Of a DNA stretch of 45,909 bases, positions 15,181 through 23,732 are shown in pieces. Every line of letters begins with the position of its first letter. Within the stretch, counting starts at the first letter, position 1. A program made the position numbers and the translations under genes. Source of the stretch: an uncultured Eubacteriales bacterium (GTDB taxonomy: Bacteria > Bacillota > Clostridia > Peptostreptococcales > Anaerovoracaceae); NCBI GenBank assembly GCA_900553025.1, contig USBT01000007.1:1-45909 (forward strand), given 5' to 3'. The notes under the pieces were generated by a model. It ran no database searches. It was not told where the DNA came from and worked only from the letters and a program-made list of their open reading frames with translations.

Positions 15181-15186
15181 TATAAT
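15181..15186 (+). promoter_or_regulatory. -10 element for the MucBP surface protein gene
   Basis: Perfect TATAAT within ATAGTGTATAAT, 33 bases before the chosen ATG. A weak -35 candidate TTTATA lies 17 bases upstream (15158-15163). Confidence 0.5.
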
Positions 15187-15218
15187 ATAGAAAATTTACT
15201 AAGATGAAGGTAAAAGTA

Positions 15219-17951
15219 ATGAAAAACAAAAGTGCGAGAATAGTTATAAACATATCCCTCATATTTGCAATTATATTAGGTACGTTTTTTATTAACATAC
15301 CGTATATCTATGGGGAAGATACGCCTGTAAATTCCGAGGAAACACGAGAAATAAGCATAGGGGAATCAAGCGGGGAGCCTAAAGAAGCGAACAAGGAAAA
15401 TGCACCTCCAAAGAAAGATGAAACCCCTTACATCAAAGAATATGCTGTATCAGGTGAGTACAATAGGGGTAAGAGGGGGATTGAATATTTTGCAAATATC
15501 ATAATCTCATTGATAGGTGAAAACCTTACAGATGACCATTTTCTTACAGAGGAAGGTCTTCACTGGTCACAAAGAACTGAGACACAGCTTATTACAGGCG
15601 TAGAGCTTGGAAACTACGATTTTTCGGCATTCCCAAATGAAGCACCAAACAGAGAAGTTAAGGCATATAGAATTGAAAATGGGGATAGTGGAAGATTAAC
15701 CTATGTAGGAAAGACAAAATCAGGCGTAGACCTTGATATAGTATGGACAATCATAGATTCAGACAAGAGTGACTGGGAACAGAATTCAGGCTATCTTAAT
15801 ACAGGAACTGGAGTAAAAGGAGTTGCTTTTACAGGAGAGCAGTTTTTTCGAGGTGGAAGTGGAAACTCAATAGCAGTTTTATATAACAGGGCGAGCAATT
15901 TAGGAATTAACTACAAAATAGTAAAGCATGGTACATTTGAGGAAATGCCGGTAATACTGAGCTTTATATCATCAGATATAGATTCGGCTCAAGGCGTTGA
16001 AACAGACCTTGCAAATATTGTAGAGATAATACCTCCTGATTCTAATCTTGTAAAAAAGGACGGAGTAATTTACGATAGCCAAGGCGGAGTGGTCAATTTA
16101 AATGGTTCAACTGACCTCCCAAAGGGAGGATATCTTGGCGCAGGATTTTTGTCCTCTTTTAATTATATATTTTATTCACCAGCTCCACTAAGAGTAAATG
16201 ATTCGTATTACTATCCAATAGCCACAAGGTATGATATTTTTGGTAGCAGTCTTCAAGCTAAAATGCTTACACGGATAAATCAACATATCAGTTTAGAATA
16301 TTTAGATAAACAAGGTAATGAAATTAAAGAAAAGGAATATTACCAAGGATATACGGATGAGAGTTATATATTTAAATCCATCTTAATTTCAGGTTATAGG
16401 CTGGTATCTATTCAAAAGGACGAAAACAATATACATTTTCCTGTCATAAAATTCATCTACACTAGAGAATATAATGTTAAACTCAAGTTTAGGGATGAAA
16501 GAGGGAACAACCTCTTAGATGATAGGGAATATGAATACCTTGAGGGTGAAAATGTAGAATATGAGCCACCCGTTTTAGAGGGGTATGAAACACCAAAGGT
16601 TTACAACGGGATAGTAGATAAAGATATTGAACATATATTTGTATATAAAAAGAAAGCTAAAGCAGAGTTGCCGGCAAGCAATGATGTGAATATCAGCAAG
16701 GATACAGGGCGAAGCAGTGTAAAATACGAGCAAGCAAAGAATTTCAATGTTGGAGGATATGGGACTAATATAGAAAGAAGCACAAAGCCCAAGGAAGTGA
16801 AAAAGGCAAAAGAAGACCCATTCCTTATCAACACTAAGATGAAAAGCGACGAAAAAAAGCTATTTTTGCAGTATATAAGTGAGGTTAAGAAGAATGCAAA
16901 AAAGAAGTATGGGAATGATAAGGATAAGATTAACCATGCAATAGCTAATGCAATTGCATATTCTGTATATGCAACCGATTTTCTGCAAAGCCATGCAAAT
17001 GATTTTGGAGATAAACCTGAGAGTAAAATTTATGAAAAGGTAAAGTCTAAAATTAAAAAAACTCATGAAAAAGAACCATATTTAATTGATTTTCCACACT
17101 TTGCAACTACTATAGCAACTACATATAGAAGTGGCTTAGATAAAGAGCTTTTTAAAGCTGTAGGAGGAACATCAATATTGAGCATATTCCAACTTACGGG
17201 AAATACAATTCCATTCAATATACCGTTTTTAGCAGTAAAAATGCTTACAAATACAGGTTCATCCAAAAAGGATAATTTGTTTCAAACTAATTCTCTAACT
17301 GGTGATTGGCTTACTCATATGGATGAGAAGGATAGAAGAAGTGATATCGATGCTATAATATTTCATTATCATCCTGATTTTAAAAATTTAACATTGGATG
17401 AATTTATCAAGAGATATTATCATATGAAAAATCTTGATAAGGAGCGAGAACGTTTATATAAAGAAGTCCTGAAAATACAGAGCAAAGGATACATTACCCC
17501 AAAAGAGCAGGAGCAACTTAATATATTTGCAGGGGTTATAAGCTGTGGAGGCATAGCTCTTATATTATATAGTATACATAAGAGAAAGAGTGCTAAAAAA
17601 ATACTTGCTAAGTGTGCTAAACTTATTTATAGCAGTGGAAAGATTTTGATTAAAAGAAATAAAAAGACTGTAATAAAGCCTATAAAAAAATTTGCAAAAA
17701 CTGTTATGAAAAAGATAATTAAACCTAAACCTCATCAAAATGTATTACATCAATCTGCCTCTTATGGAAACTACAGTAGAGGGAGTGTAAATTCAAGCTA
17801 TACGGGATATAGAGGTAGTCAATCAGGCACTAAACCTGTCAAGACATATAGAAGCAAGGTTATAAAAAATGTAAGACATAATGCGAAAAAATATATAAAG
17901 AAACATATTGTAAAGCCTATTAAAAGATTCTGGAAAAAGCTGTGGAGGTAA
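15219..17951 (+). CDS. Exported MucBP-domain protein with C-terminal helical domain, putative antibacterial effector
   Basis: 910 residues from the ATG at 15219 (GAAGG 8 bases upstream; another ATG lies at 15204). Residues 1-32 form a signal peptide (ending near YIYG). ~35-70 is a charged linker; ~75-350 is an unrecognised beta-rich adhesin-like domain; ~356-415 and ~417-476 are two MucBP-like repeats (ISLEYLDKQGNEI and VKLKFRDERGNNLL). ~535-735 is a helical domain with DFPHFATTIATTY and GDWLTHMDEKDRRSDID. ~768-786 is a transmembrane helix, followed by a ~120-residue Lys/Arg-rich tail. There is no LPxTG motif. Two paralogous membrane-anchored proteins follow, the first coupled by a GGAGG overlapping this stop. 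The helical, Asp-rich domain recalls TelC-type lipid II phosphatase toxins; that is inference. Confidence 0.6.
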   Translation: MKNKSARIVINISLIFAIILGTFFINIPYIYGEDTPVNSEETREISIGESSGEPKEANKENAPPKKDETPYIKEYAVSGEYNRGKRGIEYFANIIISLIGENLTDDHFLTEEGLHWSQRTETQLITGVELGNYDFSAFPNEAPNREVKAYRIENGDSGRLTYVGKTKSGVDLDIVWTIIDSDKSDWEQNSGYLNTGTGVKGVAFTGEQFFRGGSGNSIAVLYNRASNLGINYKIVKHGTFEEMPVILSFISSDIDSAQGVETDLANIVEIIPPDSNLVKKDGVIYDSQGGVVNLNGSTDLPKGGYLGAGFLSSFNYIFYSPAPLRVNDSYYYPIATRYDIFGSSLQAKMLTRINQHISLEYLDKQGNEIKEKEYYQGYTDESYIFKSILISGYRLVSIQKDENNIHFPVIKFIYTREYNVKLKFRDERGNNLLDDREYEYLEGENVEYEPPVLEGYETPKVYNGIVDKDIEHIFVYKKKAKAELPASNDVNISKDTGRSSVKYEQAKNFNVGGYGTNIERSTKPKEVKKAKEDPFLINTKMKSDEKKLFLQYISEVKKNAKKKYGNDKDKINHAIANAIAYSVYATDFLQSHANDFGDKPESKIYEKVKSKIKKTHEKEPYLIDFPHFATTIATTYRSGLDKELFKAVGGTSILSIFQLTGNTIPFNIPFLAVKMLTNTGSSKKDNLFQTNSLTGDWLTHMDEKDRRSDIDAIIFHYHPDFKNLTLDEFIKRYYHMKNLDKERERLYKEVLKIQSKGYITPKEQEQLNIFAGVISCGGIALILYSIHKRKSAKKILAKCAKLIYSSGKILIKRNKKTVIKPIKKFAKTVMKKIIKPKPHQNVLHQSASYGNYSRGSVNSSYTGYRGSQSGTKPVKTYRSKVIKNVRHNAKKYIKKHIVKPIKRFWKKLWR

Positions 17952-17954
17952 GTT

Positions 17955-18467
17955 GTGAAGAAAATCATTAAAAGAGTTTTTATAGTCATTGCAATACTAC
18001 TTTTTATAACAGGCTTTTGCTTTGATAATATAAAGCGTAACTCGGTATACTATGCTAAGCATACACCTCATAAAGAGGGTACGGAACCAGTACTAATGAT
18101 GGTAGTTGATAATTTGGAATGGATATATACTCCTGAGATAGATGGTATAGAGTATGACTTTGATGGCGGAAACTGTGTTTATAATAATAATTTAAGCAAG
18201 GATTCTACATATTTTGTTGAATATGGAAATGGTAAAGAGTATAGATATTATGATGGAATCAGAATTACTTATGGATTTAATTCACAATTCAGTTTAATTT
18301 ATGTGGACGATGATTTTAATAAAAAAATTCCATTAAACCAATTTGATATCAATGCGGTTAAACATAATATTTATACTTTATTGCAACCTGTTATCGACGC
18401 TCAAAGCAAACCAAGAGTAAATCTACAATGGCTGTTTGATATAGTATATAAAGATAAATTTAATTGA
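17955..18467 (+). CDS. Membrane-anchored putative immunity protein, copy 1
   Basis: 170 residues, GTG start 9 bases after the GGAGG that overlaps the end of the MucBP protein gene. One N-terminal signal-anchor helix (about 7-23), the rest predicted outside the membrane. Two blocks are nearly identical in copy 2: SVYYAKHTPHKEGTEPVLMM with PEIDGIEYD, and a C-terminal QPVIDAQSKPRVNLQWLFDI. The middle (about 75-135) differs. An exported, membrane-tethered partner directly behind a large secreted protein matches TipC-type immunity proteins, which face outward because their toxin acts on outer-leaflet lipid II. Family membership is not proven. Confidence 0.5.
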   Translation: MKKIIKRVFIVIAILLFITGFCFDNIKRNSVYYAKHTPHKEGTEPVLMMVVDNLEWIYTPEIDGIEYDFDGGNCVYNNNLSKDSTYFVEYGNGKEYRYYDGIRITYGFNSQFSLIYVDDDFNKKIPLNQFDINAVKHNIYTLLQPVIDAQSKPRVNLQWLFDIVYKDKFN

Positions 18468-18645
18468 TTAGTTTAACAATCACCTAAAAACAGATTAGAA
18501 TTATTATCATTTCCACAAGCGAGGACGTACTGGAGTAAATCTAATATTGTTTTATATAGCCTAAAGATATTAATTACTACATATAGACTTAAGATTTTTT
18601 AGATAATTAAAATCATCTCATGCTAAGAAATGTTGGAGGCAGACT

Positions 18646-19155
18646 GTGAAAAAATTTTTTAATATAATTCTTATAATCTCCGTAACACTATTTTGTTTAA
18701 CAGCCTTTTGCTTCGAAAATATAAAGAGTAACTCCGTATACTACGCTAAGCATACTCCGCACAAGGAGGGGACAGAACCTGTTCTTATGATGCTAGTAGA
18801 TAACTTGTTCTGGATATCTAATCCCGAAATAGATGGTATAGAATATGACCTTGATGGCGGCAATTGCATTAAAAATCATAATTATAAATCTGAATATGAA
18901 CCATGGTTTGCTAGCTTTGGGGGAGAGGAGTATTCCTATAGTACTGATGATGAATTTTATAACTTTAATAGCGATTTTGAATTGACGTATTGCAGTGATA
19001 GACATTATAAAAAAATAGATATTAAAAATATAGATGTTGAGGAAGTAAAGAAAGATATTTATAAAATGGCTCAACCAGTTATTGACGCCCAAAGTAAGCC
19101 AAGAGTAAATCTACAGTGGCTGTTCGACATTATATATAAAGATAGATTCAATTGA
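18646..19155 (+). CDS. Membrane-anchored putative immunity protein, copy 2
   Basis: 169 residues, GTG start 7-8 bases after TTGGAGG. A paralogue of the preceding gene: same signal-anchor (ending TAFCFENIKSNSVYYAKHT), same conserved N- and C-terminal blocks, different centre. Similarity continues ~20 bases past the stop codons (AATTGATT..TTAACAATCA in both), so it arose by tandem DNA duplication. The 178-base spacer between the copies has no gene and no clear promoter. The second copy may protect against a related effector from other strains. Confidence 0.5.
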   Translation: MKKFFNIILIISVTLFCLTAFCFENIKSNSVYYAKHTPHKEGTEPVLMMLVDNLFWISNPEIDGIEYDLDGGNCIKNHNYKSEYEPWFASFGGEEYSYSTDDEFYNFNSDFELTYCSDRHYKKIDIKNIDVEEVKKDIYKMAQPVIDAQSKPRVNLQWLFDIIYKDRFN

Positions 19156-19274
19156 TTGCCTTAACAATCAATTGACAGCAGTGTAGTATTATCAATCCTT
19201 TCGTGGTTGTGAATATATTAATAAAAATATAAAATATTTAGAAAATAAAATTTAAAATAGGAGGACTTATTTTC

Positions 19275-20681
19275 ATGATTAATTTTTTTAATAACCTAAT
19301 TCAAATTACTGACAGCATTAACGGCTTTATGTACAGTAATATTCTTTTTTGGGTTCTTATTGTAGTTGGGGTTTACTTTACAATCAGAACCGGATTTGTT
19401 CAGATAAGGCTCTTTCCGGAAGCTATCAAGGTCCTGAGTGAAAAAAGCCACGATGGAGGGATTTCATCTTTTCAGGCACTCATGATAGCAACTGCCTCGA
19501 GAGTTGGTACTGGCAATATTGCAGGTGTTGCAACAGCTATCGTAATGGGTGGTCCAGGTGCGGTGTTTTGGATGTGGATTATGGCAATCATAGGAGCTGC
19601 ATCAGCTTTTGTTGAATCAACGCTTGCTCAAATATACAAGGAACCAGATGGCGCAATTTTTAAAGGTGGACCCGCTTATTATATTGAAAAAGCATTAAAG
19701 GCAAGGTGGCTAGGCATAATATTTGCTGTATTTCTAATACTAACATTTGCATTCGGCTTTAATGGACTACAGGCATATAATATTGCGTCGGCCTTTGAGC
19801 ATTATTCAGGAGATAATTACAAAATAGTTGCGATGGTTCTGGGGATTATTCTCGCTGGAATATCTGCACTTTTATTCTTTGGAGGAGCGCACAAAATCTC
19901 AAAATTGTCGTCAATATTAGTGCCGATAATGGCGGGCGTGTATCTGTTAGTAGGTTTTGTAATTTTCTTTTTTAATCTAGGCAAGGTACCAGATATTTTT
20001 GCTCAAATTTTCAGCCAAGCGTTTGACTTTGAAAAGATTTCAGCAGGGTTTGCTGGCTCCTGTGTAGTATGGGGCGTTAAGAGGGGACTGTTCAGTAATG
20101 AAGCCGGTATGGGGTCAGCACCTAATGCCGCGGCAGCAGCTGATGTTAGTCATCCTGTAAAGCAGGGGCTTGTTCAAGTTGTTTCAGTTTTTATTGATAC
20201 ATTAATAATTTGTACCACCACTATTTTTATTATTCTGTGTACGGGACAATATGAGATTGGTGGCGAGCTCAATGGAATACCCCTAGTACAGCAGAGTGTG
20301 AGCACCGTTTTTGGCGAAGTTGGTATTGCTATTTTGACGGCATCAGTAGCACTTTTTGCATTCACATCGCTAATTGGGAATTATTTCTATGCTGAGTTTA
20401 ATTTTAAGTTTATAACAAAAAGCAAGACGGCATTGACGATATTTCGTATTGTGGCAGTAGTTGCAGTGTTTATAGGGGCAAATTCAAATCTACAGCTTGC
20501 TTGGAATACAGCAGATATACTTATGGGGTTCATGGCACTTATTAACTGCTTTGCTATTTTGTTGCTTGGTAAATATGCAATCAAAGCACTGCATGATTAT
20601 GTTGAACAGAAAAAGGCAGGACAAAATCCCATATTCAAAGCAAAATCAATCGGTCTTGACAATACAGATGTCTGGAAATAA
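19275..20681 (+). CDS. Sodium:alanine/glycine symporter, AGCS family
   Basis: 468 residues, about ten or eleven membrane helices. Family signatures: YFTIRTGFVQIRLFPEA near residue 36, the substrate/Na+ region IATASRVGTGNIAGVATAI (~74-92), GGPGAVFWMW, and ESTLAQIYKE. RGLFSNEAGMGSAPNAAA (~275) is also diagnostic. It imports alanine, glycine or similar amino acids with sodium. AGGAGG precedes the ATG. It stands alone, with a terminator downstream, and its link to the preceding toxin-like locus is only positional. Confidence 0.93.
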   Translation: MINFFNNLIQITDSINGFMYSNILFWVLIVVGVYFTIRTGFVQIRLFPEAIKVLSEKSHDGGISSFQALMIATASRVGTGNIAGVATAIVMGGPGAVFWMWIMAIIGAASAFVESTLAQIYKEPDGAIFKGGPAYYIEKALKARWLGIIFAVFLILTFAFGFNGLQAYNIASAFEHYSGDNYKIVAMVLGIILAGISALLFFGGAHKISKLSSILVPIMAGVYLLVGFVIFFFNLGKVPDIFAQIFSQAFDFEKISAGFAGSCVVWGVKRGLFSNEAGMGSAPNAAAAADVSHPVKQGLVQVVSVFIDTLIICTTTIFIILCTGQYEIGGELNGIPLVQQSVSTVFGEVGIAILTASVALFAFTSLIGNYFYAEFNFKFITKSKTALTIFRIVAVVAVFIGANSNLQLAWNTADILMGFMALINCFAILLLGKYAIKALHDYVEQKKAGQNPIFKAKSIGLDNTDVWK

Positions 20682-20704
20682 GAATAATTTGAACAGTATA
20701 GATT

Positions 20705-20755
20705 CTCAAAGCACTCTAAAAATCCGCATGAGTTTCACGGATTCTTTTGAGTTTT
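20705..20755 (+). terminator. Terminator after the AGCS gene
   Basis: Outer CTCAAA/TTTGAG and inner AATCCG/CGGATT arms around a GAGTTTCA-type loop, followed by TTTT. Confidence 0.7.
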
Positions 20756-20794
20756 ACGGGTTCTTTGGAGCTCTTGTCAAAGGACTGTGATTAG

Positions 20795-20823
20795 TTGAAC
20801 AGAAATTATTTAACTGATATAAT
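20795..20823 (+). promoter_or_regulatory. Promoter for the HAD / two-component operon
   Basis: TTGAAC, 17-base spacer, TATAAT; 36 bases before the HAD gene start. Confidence 0.75.
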
Positions 20824-20859
20824 TAACAGGGGAATAATATCTTTGGAGAGTTAAATTTT

Positions 20860-21525
20860 ATGATAAAAGGCGTGATTTTTGATGTCGATGGTACATTGAT
20901 TGACTCAATGGGGGCATGGCATGACTCAGGATATAATGTCCTTAAAAGCTTAGGCATTGATGTAGATAAAAGCATTGGGGATATTTTCTTTTCAATGACA
21001 ATGGATGAGGTTATAGACTATATGAAGGAGAAATTTTCGGTTAATGAGAGCAGGGAATTTCTTCGAAAGGGAATTCATGATCAGGTCGAATATGCCTATA
21101 GAAATGAGATAGAGCTTAAGCCGGGGGTTATGCGCATTTTAAATTGGATTAGGGATTTAAAAATTCCTACAACAATTGCAACTTCAACGGATAGATTTCT
21201 GATTGAGATAGGTCTTAAGAGGCTAGGAATAGAAAAATATTTTGTTGGAATTTACACAGCGACAGAGGTGGGCAAGGGGAAAAATTACCCTGATATATTC
21301 CAGCTTGCAATGGATAAAATGGGAACAAAGCCCGAGGAAACTTGGTTGTTTGAAGATGGTCTATATTCAATGATAACTGCTAAGGCTTATGGGATGCCTG
21401 TAGTTGGTGTATATGATAAGGTTAGTCACGGTGATCAAGAAGCTATAAAACAGGTAGCAGATATATATCTTGAAGATCTGAGTGATTTAAATTTTGAGGA
21501 TTTTCAGAGGAGGCAGAGCTTATGA
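20860..21525 (+). CDS. HAD-family hydrolase, beta-phosphoglucomutase-like subfamily
   Basis: 221 residues. HAD motif I VIFDVDGTLIDS (nucleophile Asp 8, acid Asp 10), a helical cap (about 15-80), motif II TIATSTDR, motif III Lys in KGKNYPD, and motif IV WLFEDGLYSM. Members are small-molecule phosphatases or phosphomutases; the substrate cannot be inferred. It overlaps the response regulator start (ATGA) and shares a promoter with the two-component system, an unusual pairing. Confidence 0.85.
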   Translation: MIKGVIFDVDGTLIDSMGAWHDSGYNVLKSLGIDVDKSIGDIFFSMTMDEVIDYMKEKFSVNESREFLRKGIHDQVEYAYRNEIELKPGVMRILNWIRDLKIPTTIATSTDRFLIEIGLKRLGIEKYFVGIYTATEVGKGKNYPDIFQLAMDKMGTKPEETWLFEDGLYSMITAKAYGMPVVGVYDKVSHGDQEAIKQVADIYLEDLSDLNFEDFQRRQSL

Positions 21526-22226
21526 GCAAGGGAAGAGTTTTAATAGTTGATGATGATGCCGATATTAGGCAGGTTGTATCAGTCCTATTAAGGAGTGAGG
21601 GTTATGAAACAGAAACCGCAGCTAACGGTCAGGAAGCAATACTAAAGGTGCTTGAAATTCGCAACCTTGATCTTTTAATCCTTGATATTATGATGCCAGG
21701 CATGGACGGCATAGAGGTTTGCCGAAAAATTAGGAAATTTTCTAATGTTCCTGTTTTATTCTTGACAGCTAAATCACAGGATGACGATAAAGTAGACGCA
21801 TATAACCAAGGCGGAGATGACTATATAGTGAAGCCTTTTGACCAGACTGATCTTTTGTTAAAAATCAAATCACTACTGAGAAGGTATAACAACTATCAGG
21901 GACATGCAAAGCTTGAACGTGGCATTGAAGTTTTGTCGGAGCATGTTGCTGTAGATAAGGATAGAAGAATTGCTACCAAGGCAGGAGTGAGAATAAATTT
22001 GACTGATAAAGAATATGCAATACTGAATACACTTCTTGAAAAGAGGGGAGAGGTTGTATTAAACAGAGATTTATACGAGGCTGTATGGGGAGAAGAGTAC
22101 TCACCAAGTGCTGGCAATAAAATAATGGTTCATGTCCTCAATCTGCGAAAGAAAATCGAAGAGGACATAAACAACCCATCCATAGTAAAGACAGTATGGG
22201 GGAAGGGGTATAGAATTGATAAGTAA
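21522..22226 (+). CDS. OmpR/PhoB-family response regulator
   Basis: 234 residues. Receiver domain 1-120 with the acidic pocket DDD (10-12), phosphoacceptor Asp 55 in LLILDIMMPG, Thr in FLTAK, and Lys in IVKPFD. A C-terminal winged helix (~135-232) carries LTDKEYAILNTLLEKRG and VVLNRDLYEAVWG. It is activated by the adjacent kinase and binds promoter DNA as a dimer. The start overlaps the HAD stop; its own end overlaps the kinase start by 11 bases. Confidence 0.93.
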   Translation: MSKGRVLIVDDDADIRQVVSVLLRSEGYETETAANGQEAILKVLEIRNLDLLILDIMMPGMDGIEVCRKIRKFSNVPVLFLTAKSQDDDKVDAYNQGGDDYIVKPFDQTDLLLKIKSLLRRYNNYQGHAKLERGIEVLSEHVAVDKDRRIATKAGVRINLTDKEYAILNTLLEKRGEVVLNRDLYEAVWGEEYSPSAGNKIMVHVLNLRKKIEEDINNPSIVKTVWGKGYRIDK

Positions 22227-23682
22227 GAAAGGCAAAAAGTTAATCATTCCTTTAAATATGAAGGTCGTGATTTCGGTAATTATTGGAATATTGCTAGCCT
22301 TTGCAGTATATGTAGCTTTAAATAAGCTGGAAAGTACCCTTGTGTATAATTACTATACTAGCGATAAGGCATATTCACAAAGCCTTGATAACTCCTTTGC
22401 TGAACTTAGAGAATACATAAAGAAGAAGAATATTTCATCAACTGATTCAGAATCAATGAAAAAATGGCTCGAAGACAACCCTTACACATATCTGACCGTA
22501 TATGACAACTACGGAGGATATTTTGAAGATGGCTGGGTAGCTGAAGGTGAATCTCGATCGACAAAAATAGAAACTGCAAAGACTACTATTACAGAATCAA
22601 CCGACAAAGAAAAGGAAAAGGATGGAAAGAGGGGTCCGAGGCTCACCGCAGAAAAACATATAAATGGAAATGATAGGGTCGTATCGTTCTCAGATGACGA
22701 TTACTATGTATATATGGAGATTTATAGAGAAGAAGGCTTCCGAAGGATAATGAAGATAGTTGAGCTCATTGTCGCATTTGTAGTAATTTTAGGTGTTGTA
22801 ACGGCCTATACTACAAGTATAACGGCGCGTATTGCTGATATCTCAAAAGACGTAACTCGTATTACTTCTGGTGATATAAATGCAGATATACAAACATCGG
22901 GTTCAGATGAGATTGGTGTTTTGGCAGAAGGTATCGATAACATGAGATACTCGCTGATTGAAAGGCTTGAGGGTGAAAAAGCAGCATGGGATGCTAATAG
23001 CCGTCTTATTACCTCGATGTCACACGATATAAGGACTCCATTAACCTCTCTTGTAGGTTACCTTGATATTATTGAAGGCGGAAAGTACGAAAGCGAAGAT
23101 GAGCTGCATCAATATATTCAAGCTTGTAGAAACAAGGCTTTTCAGCTTAAAGAACTTTCGGATAAGCTTTTTCAATACTTCCTTGTATTTGGAGGCAAGA
23201 AGAATCCTCAAAAACTTGAGGTGCTTGACGGTGATATTTTGTTTCAGCAATTATTAACAGAGCATGTTGCAGAATTGATAAGCTATGGATACATTGTAAC
23301 TATGGATTATAAAATTGAAGGGAAATTGGTGGAAACAGATATATCTTCGCTAAGAAGATTGTTCGATAACATATTCTCAAATATCATGAAATATGCAGAT
23401 AAGAGAAAGTCTATCAAAGTTAATGCGATAACGAAATATACTGACGCCGATAAGGAATCTGAAGAATTTTTGTTTCGTTTTGAAAACAAAATATCCCACG
23501 AGGCTAGGCAGGTTGAAAGCACAAAGATTGGCGTAATGACATGTGAAAAAATTGCAAAAGACCTAGGAGGAAGATATTCTTGGGGTGATGATGAGGATAT
23601 TTATATTACGCAATTTGCTTTTCCCGTGCACCACGAAATAGCCCAAGCTGAAGATATAGAAGAAGAGAAAAAAGAATTGTAA
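22216..23682 (+). CDS. Sensor histidine kinase
   Basis: 488 residues from a TTG at 22216 with AAGGGG 7 bases upstream. Two membrane helices (about 14-34 and 180-198) bracket an extracellular sensor domain of ~145 residues; HAMP ~199-250; phosphoacceptor His 270 in SMSHDIRTPLTSLVGYLD; ATPase N-box near NIFSNIMKYADK. The usual DxGxG and GxGxG boxes are poorly represented: the region after the N-box reads FENKISHEARQ then TKIGVMTCEKIAKDLGG, a shortened ATP lid seen in some Firmicutes kinases. It pairs with the upstream response regulator; the signal is unknown. Confidence 0.9.
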   Translation: MISKKGKKLIIPLNMKVVISVIIGILLAFAVYVALNKLESTLVYNYYTSDKAYSQSLDNSFAELREYIKKKNISSTDSESMKKWLEDNPYTYLTVYDNYGGYFEDGWVAEGESRSTKIETAKTTITESTDKEKEKDGKRGPRLTAEKHINGNDRVVSFSDDDYYVYMEIYREEGFRRIMKIVELIVAFVVILGVVTAYTTSITARIADISKDVTRITSGDINADIQTSGSDEIGVLAEGIDNMRYSLIERLEGEKAAWDANSRLITSMSHDIRTPLTSLVGYLDIIEGGKYESEDELHQYIQACRNKAFQLKELSDKLFQYFLVFGGKKNPQKLEVLDGDILFQQLLTEHVAELISYGYIVTMDYKIEGKLVETDISSLRRLFDNIFSNIMKYADKRKSIKVNAITKYTDADKESEEFLFRFENKISHEARQVESTKIGVMTCEKIAKDLGGRYSWGDDEDIYITQFAFPVHHEIAQAEDIEEEKKEL

Positions 23683-23710
23683 TGTTTCAGATTTCGAGAG
23701 AACATTACAA
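23677..23710. terminator. Convergent hairpin between kinase and CDF genes
   Basis: TTGTAATGTT/AACATTACAA, a perfect 10-bp stem containing the kinase stop codon. Read on the minus strand it is followed by TTCTTTTTTCTC, so it likely ends the CDF transcript inside the 3' end of the kinase gene. On the plus strand no T tract follows. Confidence 0.65.
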
Positions 23711-23732
23711 CTCAAAACCAAATAGTGTGTTG

